Source: SYAC01 sp046048055 (GTDB lineage: Bacteria; Planctomycetota; Phycisphaerae; Phycisphaerales; SM1A02). Taken from it: 12,596 nt of DNA. The position numbers and the translations under genes are program-made. The DNA lies in the NCBI GenBank assembly GCA_046048055.1, contig JBJOGW010000084.1, positions 1 to 12,596 of the forward strand, in the 5' to 3' direction. The notes below the pieces were generated by a model. That model was not told the DNA's origin and searched no databases. It saw only the letters and a program-made list of their open reading frames with translations. Below are positions 7,969 to 12,596 of this stretch, piece by piece (position 1 is the first letter of the stretch; each line of letters starts with the position of its first letter).

Positions 7969-8898
7969 TCACTGCGCGGTGGCCACGCCATCGCGGATCT
8001 CGTCGCGGTACACGCCGTCGTCGACGCGGATGGGTGCCACGTCATAGGCCAGTCCCGCCGCCGCCACCACGTCACGAACTTGCTGGAACGCCGCGTGGGC
8101 GTCGGGCGCCACCTTCAGGCTGATCACGTGCCGATCGGTCCGGAGCCGACCCAGCAGTTCCAGCAGCGATCGCTTCCAGTCTTCCGACGCCTCGCTCACC
8201 GCGAGCCCGCCATCGGCGCGCAGCGGCACGCTGCGGATGAGCCATTGTCCACCGCCTCGGAAGCACTCCCGGATCTCGCAGATCGGCCCGGCCGCCACGT
8301 CCACGGCATCCGGGTTCCACTCGCTCCAGGCGCGGCACGGCTCGTCCAGCCGGTCGATCCAGGGATTGATCCAGTACGCACGGTCACCGCGGACGACCAC
8401 CTGCACCGGCATCAGGCCCTCCACCTGCCGCCTTCGCGGGGCGCGAAGCTGCATCCCCTTGGCCTGCTTGTGCGCCTCGACTTCCTGCTGAAGGCGCGCC
8501 ACCTCGGCCCGAAGGCGCGGCAACTCGCCCGCAAGAACGGCGGCTCGCTCGCCTCCCTCCTGCAGCAGCCGCTCCAGGCCCTGCAGCCGCCTCTCCATCA
8601 GGTCGTTGGTGGCCTCCAGCGAAGCAAGCCGACCCCGAATCGCATCCACGCGGCCATCCGGATCCGCCTTGGCCTGCATGGTCTGCACACGCTCGCGCAG
8701 TGACTCCACAAGGGCCCGGTCCGCCGCCAGCGGATCTGGCACGGGCGGCACCGGCTCGGGCGGACGCACCTGGGCTGCTCGCATGCTCACCAGCAGCGCC
8801 ACCAGCATGCCGATGAAGATGAACAGCCCGAACATGTTGCAGATGGTGTCCAGCAGCAGTTCCAGGCTGCTGAACTCGTCACCCTGCCGCGACCTCAC
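7969..8898 (-). CDS. ExbD/TolR-like motor subunit with coiled coil (second copy)
   Basis: A 309-residue single-pass inner-membrane protein, probably a partner of the MotA/ExbB-like channel. A short cytoplasmic N-terminus leads into one helix at about 12-37 reading LELLLDTICNMFG; Asp17 sits where ExbD and TolR carry the proton-binding Asp. A Pro-rich segment (44-56), a coiled coil (about 58-147) and a periplasmic domain (150-300) follow. The end of that domain (HVISLKVAPDAHAAFQQV, then a helix and Gly-containing turn, 257-290) matches the strand-helix pattern of the ExbD/TolR fold. The periplasmic part has three Cys (188, 207, 212). It is longer than ordinary ExbD (about 140 residues) because of the coiled coil. 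I chose the GTG at 8898: it overlaps the preceding TGA by four bases (GTGA), has GGAGG four bases upstream, and puts the acidic helix at the N-terminus. The in-frame start at 9087 would prepend unrelated basic sequence. Confidence 0.85.
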   Translation of the reverse strand: MRSRQGDEFSSLELLLDTICNMFGLFIFIGMLVALLVSMRAAQVRPPEPVPPVPDPLAADRALVESLRERVQTMQAKADPDGRVDAIRGRLASLEATNDLMERRLQGLERLLQEGGERAAVLAGELPRLRAEVARLQQEVEAHKQAKGMQLRAPRRRQVEGLMPVQVVVRGDRAYWINPWIDRLDEPCRAWSEWNPDAVDVAAGPICEIRECFRGGGQWLIRSVPLRADGGLAVSEASEDWKRSLLELLGRLRTDRHVISLKVAPDAHAAFQQVRDVVAAAGLAYDVAPIRVDDGVYRDEIRDGVATAQ

Positions 8899-9698
8899 GG
8901 TGCCTCCCCCACGAATCGGTCGCTGGTGAAGGCATCCTCGGGAATCAGGTCCAGGCCCATGGGCACGCCCTGCATGCCGGGCATCGCCGCCAGTCGCGCA
9001 CGCAGGTCCCGCCAGGCGGCCACGCCCGAGGGCTTGACCACGAAGAGCACGCTTCGCCGGTCCGGATCCGGCAGCCCCCGCATCCACGCCTGCAGCAGTG
9101 CCGCGGCGCTGTCCAGATCGGCCAGCGGAAGCGCCAGCGGGGCATCCTGCTCCAGCGTGGTGCCCGCCACCAACCGGTCGCCCTGCACCTCGACGATCAC
9201 CGGCTTGCGGTCATCCGGCGCCACCAGGTACGTCACGCGACGACGCAACGACTCGGTTCGCAGTTCCTCCTCCAACTCGTCGCGACGATGCAGCAGGTCG
9301 GCCGCCTCCAGCATGGCCGGATCCGCCGCCGACTGCGCCGAGGCGACGCGCAGCCGTTGCTGCAGTGCCTGCTGCCGGGACAGCAGCCGCTGGGCGCGCT
9401 CGTTCTGGGCCAGCACCTGCTGCCTGAGTTCCGCGCGATCGCGGCCGCCATCCCGCTGCCGGGCTGCGGCCTGCTCCAGGGCCTGCCGCAGTCGGCGTGC
9501 CTCGGCCTCGAGCGATCCGTCGTCACCGACCACCAGGCTCCCGCCCTCGGCTCCCGACGTGGCCCGCGCCGCCACGGCTCCGATCTGCAGCACCAGCACC
9601 AGCGTGATCACGATGGTCACGCCGATGGTGCACATCATCACGTCCTGGAACGAGAAGAAGGAGACCGGCGAGGACTGGTCACGCCGCGTGCGCGCCAC
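8895..9698 (-). CDS. ExbD/TolR-like motor subunit with coiled coil (first copy)
   Basis: A 267-residue single-pass inner-membrane protein. The N-terminus (VARTRRDQSSPVSFFSFQ) is basic then aromatic, followed by the helix beginning Asp19-Val-Met-Met-Cys-Thr-Ile-Gly and running to about 45. Asp19 corresponds to the conserved proton-pathway Asp of ExbD/TolR/MotB-type subunits. A coiled coil occupies about 61-153. The periplasmic domain (about 155-255) has strands KPVIVEVQGD and RRSVLFVVKPSG followed by a helix and a final strand, as expected for an ExbD-like fold. The GTG at 9698, two bases after the channel gene's stop, is preferred, with GAGG upstream. An ATG at 9752 in the same frame would overlap that gene by 52 bases and add 18 residues. 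It is only distantly similar to the other ExbD-like protein, so the two are probably distinct subunits rather than a recent duplication. Confidence 0.85.
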   Translation of the reverse strand: MARTRRDQSSPVSFFSFQDVMMCTIGVTIVITLVLVLQIGAVAARATSGAEGGSLVVGDDGSLEAEARRLRQALEQAAARQRDGGRDRAELRQQVLAQNERAQRLLSRQQALQQRLRVASAQSAADPAMLEAADLLHRRDELEEELRTESLRRRVTYLVAPDDRKPVIVEVQGDRLVAGTTLEQDAPLALPLADLDSAAALLQAWMRGLPDPDRRSVLFVVKPSGVAAWRDLRARLAAMPGMQGVPMGLDLIPEDAFTSDRFVGEAP

Positions 9699-9700
9699 GT

Positions 9701-10561
9701 TCAGCCCTCGGCATCCATCACGCGCACGCGACTGACCACCTGCCGGGCGCACGCCTCACGGCAGGCATCGAGCAGGCCATCGTCGGCGCGCCGCACCAGC
9801 GTGAGCAGCAGATGGATCACCAGCGCCATCACCAGTCCCTCCCCCGTGGTCACGAAGGCCGTGTCCAGGCCGCCGATCACCTGGGTGAGCTGGCGTGTGA
9901 GCACCTGCACGTCGGCCTGCTCGTTGGACAGCACCGCACCGAATCGCCCGATGGCCTCGGTCAGGCCCAGTACCGTGCCGATGAACCCCAGCACCGGAAT
10001 GGCCCAGATGAATCCGCGCACCGGCACGTAGCCGCCGTCCACCTGCAGCTCGTCGTCCTCGGCGCGGCTGGAGAGCATCTCGTCCAGGTCGCCCACGCGG
10101 CCGACGTTGCGCACGCTCCGCAGGGCACCGGTCACCCGGTGCAGATACATGAACCGCTCGGTGCCCTCCACCGCGCCCTCGATGGCCTCGACCAGCTGCA
10201 TGGCGGTGGCACGGCTCACGTGCCAGTCCGGGTCCTCCGGGGCGAACCGCACCCGCAAGGCCAATCCCTGGGCACGGATCTTGAGCAGCTTGATCAGCAG
10301 GATGGCCATGCTCCAGCAGCTGAAGAAGGCGATCGCCACCGGAATGCGGTCGAATGCCGTCAGGTAGCGCCATGCCACCGCCCCACGCTCGCCCTCGCGA
10401 AACACGAACGCGACGCCGTAGACGATCGCCATCATGAGCATGCCAACCAGCAGGCTGCTTGCCATGCTTGGCGTGGTGAAGCGGCCCACGGGCAGCCGAA
10501 GGAGAGCCTCGGGGTCCACGCGGGCGAATCGAAGCACCACGCCCTGGTCGCGATCGTTCAT
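9701..10561 (-). CDS. MotA/TolQ/ExbB-family proton channel (stator) subunit
   Basis: A 286-residue inner-membrane protein that forms the ion-conducting ring of MotA/ExbB-type motors. Four membrane helices are visible at about 34-54, 73-94, 184-204 and 234-256, with a large cytoplasmic loop between helices 2 and 3, as in ExbB and MotA. The family signature is clear: helix 3 reads IPVLGFIGTVLGL (Thr196) and helix 4 begins GGLDTAFVTTGEGLVMAL (Thr234, Thr238, Thr239). These small and Thr residues line the pore facing the Asp of ExbD-type partners in known structures. The start ATG at 10561 overlaps the previous TGA by four bases and is preceded by a perfect AAGGAGG six bases upstream, the strongest ribosome site in the window. 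Two ExbD-like genes follow immediately, so the three probably form one motor. This could equally be described as ZorA-like or AglR-like; the sequence alone does not decide. Confidence 0.95.
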   Translation of the reverse strand: MNDRDQGVVLRFARVDPEALLRLPVGRFTTPSMASSLLVGMLMMAIVYGVAFVFREGERGAVAWRYLTAFDRIPVAIAFFSCWSMAILLIKLLKIRAQGLALRVRFAPEDPDWHVSRATAMQLVEAIEGAVEGTERFMYLHRVTGALRSVRNVGRVGDLDEMLSSRAEDDELQVDGGYVPVRGFIWAIPVLGFIGTVLGLTEAIGRFGAVLSNEQADVQVLTRQLTQVIGGLDTAFVTTGEGLVMALVIHLLLTLVRRADDGLLDACREACARQVVSRVRVMDAEG

Positions 10562-12596
10562 GGCGTTCCTCCTTGCATGAACACGGTCTGGGGCCACGTC
10601 AACTGCGGCGCGGCCTCGGCCCACACCGCCTGCCCGCCCTCCACCCGCAGCGATGCCCAGGTCCAGAGATCGCCTTGGCGTACCGGAACAAGCCCTGCGC
10701 TGCCCTGCGGCAAGCCCTCCACGCGCATTCGCTGGGCGCTTTCCGGAAGCCCCACGCCCGCAGGCGAGGCTGGCCGGAGTCCCTGCGCCATGCGGGCATC
10801 GCGACGAGCCGCCGCCGACATGAGCCGGGTGGGATCGAAGGCCCCGGAGAGTTGCTCGCGGGCCGCACGTCGGACGGCCTCGGAACGGGCGTTGCTCTCG
10901 CCGGCTCCCAGCATGATCGGATCCTCGGCCGTGAGCATGGCCACCGCGTCCAGGCTCCGCACCCAGCGAGCGGCGGCGGCGTCCTCGGGATCACGCTCGT
11001 CGGCGAACAGCCGAAGCCACTCGCGCCACGCGTCACGCGTGGCATGCCAGTGCAGCACCGGATCACCCGCGGCACCGGCACGCAATGCCTGCAGCAGCCG
11101 CAGCCATCCATCGCGCGCGGCGCGCCCATCGCAGCCGGGCAGCGCCTCCATCGCCTCCTCGAAGGCCTTCGAGGCCGGCCACGGCCGCGCGCTTCCCGTG
11201 GCCCGGAACGACGGCGGCGTGCGTCGTCGCAGTGACCCCGCGTCCAGCGCCAGGTCCTGCTTGCGCTCGATGGCATGGCCCCATGCCTCCGTCGAGCCGG
11301 ACACGGACCGGCGATACAGGGTGCGTCCACCCTCGAAAGGCTGCTCGACCAGTCGGGCGTAGCCCATGGCGGCCAGCGATTCCGCGGCGGCCGCGCCCAG
11401 CGAGGACTGATTGCCCACACCCGCGAGCGTGCGTCGGGCGAGCGCCCGGAACATGCCTGCGGCCTCGGCGTGCGGCGAGGACGGATGCGCATCCAGATGC
11501 GCGGTGACCACGGCCTCGATGGTGCGCGCCGTGGCGGCGTCGCCCCAGTCCATCTCATCTGCCCGACGGCCGAGATCGGCACGGCCGGCGATCAGCGCGG
11601 GCATGGCCGCGGTTCGCCACGCCCGCACCCCCACGCCCGCGCGCGCCGCGTCGCGGCCGGCCTCGCATGAGGCGAGCAGTCCTCGCGCCGCAAGAATGTC
11701 CCCGCCCTCGGAAAGCAGGCGCTGCCAGCGATCGAAGGTGACCTGCTCATCGGCCTCGAACCGCTCCAGTTGCTTGAGCGTGTCCACGACCAGCTCGATG
11801 CGGGCGGCCCGCTCACCCGCCGCGGAGGCCCGGGCCGAGGCCTGGGTGGCGATGGCCTGGAGCGACTCGGCCGCGGTCCGCGCGTCCGGCGAACGGGCCG
11901 CCTCGGCCGCGGCGCTCCTGGCCTGCGCAGCGATCTCGTCGCATCGCTCGGCGACCGCTCGCCACGCCGACGGATCGAACCGCGTGGACGGCGACGCCGC
12001 CGGATCGGCCACGGCCGCCAGCTCGCCCTCCATTTCCATCACGCGGGCCCGGGCCTGGCCTGCGACCTGTTCCCGAACCGCTGCAGCGGCCCCGCGCAAC
12101 TGGGCCACGGCGGCGGAGAGCGCCTCGCGGCTCGAGGCTGGAAGCGACTCCAAACGAGCGAGGATCTCGATCGCCTTGGCCTCCATGGCGGACGCGTCCG
12201 AGCCCTCGGCCACCGCGCGCGACGCGCCCAGCAGCCGCTCGATCGCGGCCATGCGCTCGGCATGCGCCACGCGTGCCGCCCGGGCCCGTTCCTGCAACGC
12301 CTGCCACGACGCTCGCCGTGACACCAGCGGATCCTTCGCGATGGTCTGCTGCATCAGCGCGTCCACCGCGGGCCAGTCCATGGCCTGGATCGCGCGATCG
12401 GTCTCGACGATCGCCTCGTTCACCTCGGCTTCGCGCTGCCACCACGTCCAGCCCACCCATCCCATCCAGGCGGTCACGCCCGCGGCGGCCAGCATCGCGA
12501 CCATGACCAGCGATCGTCTGCGGGCCTGGGTCGCCGCGGAGGCCCGGCGGCGATCCGCCAGCCGCAGCGCCACGGGTGCGGGGAGCGTCGCATCGG
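10558..12596 (-). CDS. Large one-transmembrane, helix-rich periplasmic protein (5' end open at window edge)
   Basis: First visible gene of the motor operon; I do not recognise it. The frame is open to the right edge of the window. A GTG at 12573 would give 671 residues, but the codons before it (Asp-Ala-Thr-Leu-Pro-Ala-Pro) are also open, so it may continue upstream, for example into a cytoplasmic domain. Numbering from the GTG: an Arg-rich stretch (1-20), one membrane helix (about 22-46) with several Trp at its outer end, then about 250 residues of Ala/Arg/Glu-rich helices suggesting coiled coil or helical repeats. More helical segments follow to about 600, and a Trp-containing beta-rich end (LPQGSAGLVPVRQGDLWTW onward, 630-671). 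The basic N-terminus implies a periplasmic location for most of the protein. It ends in an ATGA overlap with the channel gene. A scaffold or coupling role for the motor is inference. Confidence 0.8.
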   Translation of the reverse strand, partial: DATLPAPVALRLADRRRASAATQARRRSLVMVAMLAAAGVTAWMGWVGWTWWQREAEVNEAIVETDRAIQAMDWPAVDALMQQTIAKDPLVSRRASWQALQERARAARVAHAERMAAIERLLGASRAVAEGSDASAMEAKAIEILARLESLPASSREALSAAVAQLRGAAAAVREQVAGQARARVMEMEGELAAVADPAASPSTRFDPSAWRAVAERCDEIAAQARSAAAEAARSPDARTAAESLQAIATQASARASAAGERAARIELVVDTLKQLERFEADEQVTFDRWQRLLSEGGDILAARGLLASCEAGRDAARAGVGVRAWRTAAMPALIAGRADLGRRADEMDWGDAATARTIEAVVTAHLDAHPSSPHAEAAGMFRALARRTLAGVGNQSSLGAAAAESLAAMGYARLVEQPFEGGRTLYRRSVSGSTEAWGHAIERKQDLALDAGSLRRRTPPSFRATGSARPWPASKAFEEAMEALPGCDGRAARDGWLRLLQALRAGAAGDPVLHWHATRDAWREWLRLFADERDPEDAAAARWVRSLDAVAMLTAEDPIMLGAGESNARSEAVRRAAREQLSGAFDPTRLMSAAARRDARMAQGLRPASPAGVGLPESAQRMRVEGLPQGSAGLVPVRQGDLWTWASLRVEGGQAVWAEAAPQLTWPQTVFMQGGTP
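10568..10574 (-). promoter_or_regulatory. Strong Shine-Dalgarno site for the MotA/ExbB-like gene
   Basis: AAGGAGG on the minus strand, with six bases to the ATG at 10561. It lies within the last codons of the upstream gene and itself encodes part of the terminal Gln-Gly-Gly. Most other starts in the window lack a good site, so this gene is probably translated more strongly than its neighbours, which fits a multi-copy ring subunit. Confidence 0.75.

Noticed and set aside
7950..7985. Bidirectional terminator between the convergent operons
   Set aside because: No stem with a flanking T-run could be found by eye on either strand.
7969..10561. Tol-Pal or TonB-ExbBD energy-transduction system
   Set aside because: No TolA, TolB, Pal, TonB or TonB-dependent receptor is present, and both ExbD-like proteins have long coiled coils foreign to those systems.
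7969..12596. Canonical Zorya defence system
   Set aside because: The channel protein is ZorA-like at family level, but the ExbD-like partners show no OmpA-type peptidoglycan-binding domain, and no ZorC, ZorD or ZorE-like helicase or nuclease is present in the window. A remote relation cannot be excluded.

Overview
The window is a GC-rich, gene-dense bacterial segment with nine protein genes, almost no intergenic space, and no RNA genes, insertion sequences or CRISPR array that I can see. The single-pass ExbD-like proteins carry N-terminal motifs (an acidic residue, then Cys-Thr-Ile-Gly or Cys-Asn-Met-Phe-Gly) of a type I associate with Planctomycetota. Together with the GC-rich codon use and the scarcity of Shine-Dalgarno sites, this suggests a planctomycete (Phycisphaerae-like) or another GC-rich Gram-negative. 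That assignment is inference, not proof.

Layout. Positions 1-1503 (minus strand): a major facilitator transporter cut by the left edge, preceded by a one-transmembrane coiled-coil protein with which it overlaps by 14 bases. Positions 1504-1590: an 87-base divergent intergenic region, the only real promoter space in the window. Positions 1591-7965 (plus strand): a tightly overlapping four-gene operon encoding a tail-anchored GTPase, a transmembrane protein whose cytoplasmic domain resembles GTPase-associated protein 1 (GAP1), a one-transmembrane protein of unknown function, and a lipoprotein with a Gly/Ser-rich stalk and a complete MIDAS-type von Willebrand A (vWA) domain. Positions 7969-12596 (minus strand): a second tight operon running toward the first. 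In transcription order it encodes a large transmembrane helical protein (open at the right edge), a MotA/TolQ/ExbB proton-channel subunit, and two different ExbD/TolR-like subunits. The two operons meet tail to tail with three bases between stop codons.

Working model (inference). The eight genes from 1591 to 12596 look like one envelope-spanning machine. One MotA/ExbB-type stator plus two ExbD-type partners would be powered by ion flow. A GTPase with a transmembrane GAP1-like partner would gate or couple it from the cytoplasm. Periplasmic coiled-coil and helical proteins would span the periplasm, and a vWA lipoprotein would act as the ligand-binding or adhesive end. The parts list resembles the myxobacterial gliding machinery (MglA GTPase; AglR plus AglQ and AglS; Glt proteins; CglB vWA lipoprotein). 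It also shares elements with Zorya-type (MotA-like) and GTPase/GAP1-type conflict systems, but matches no described system that I can name.
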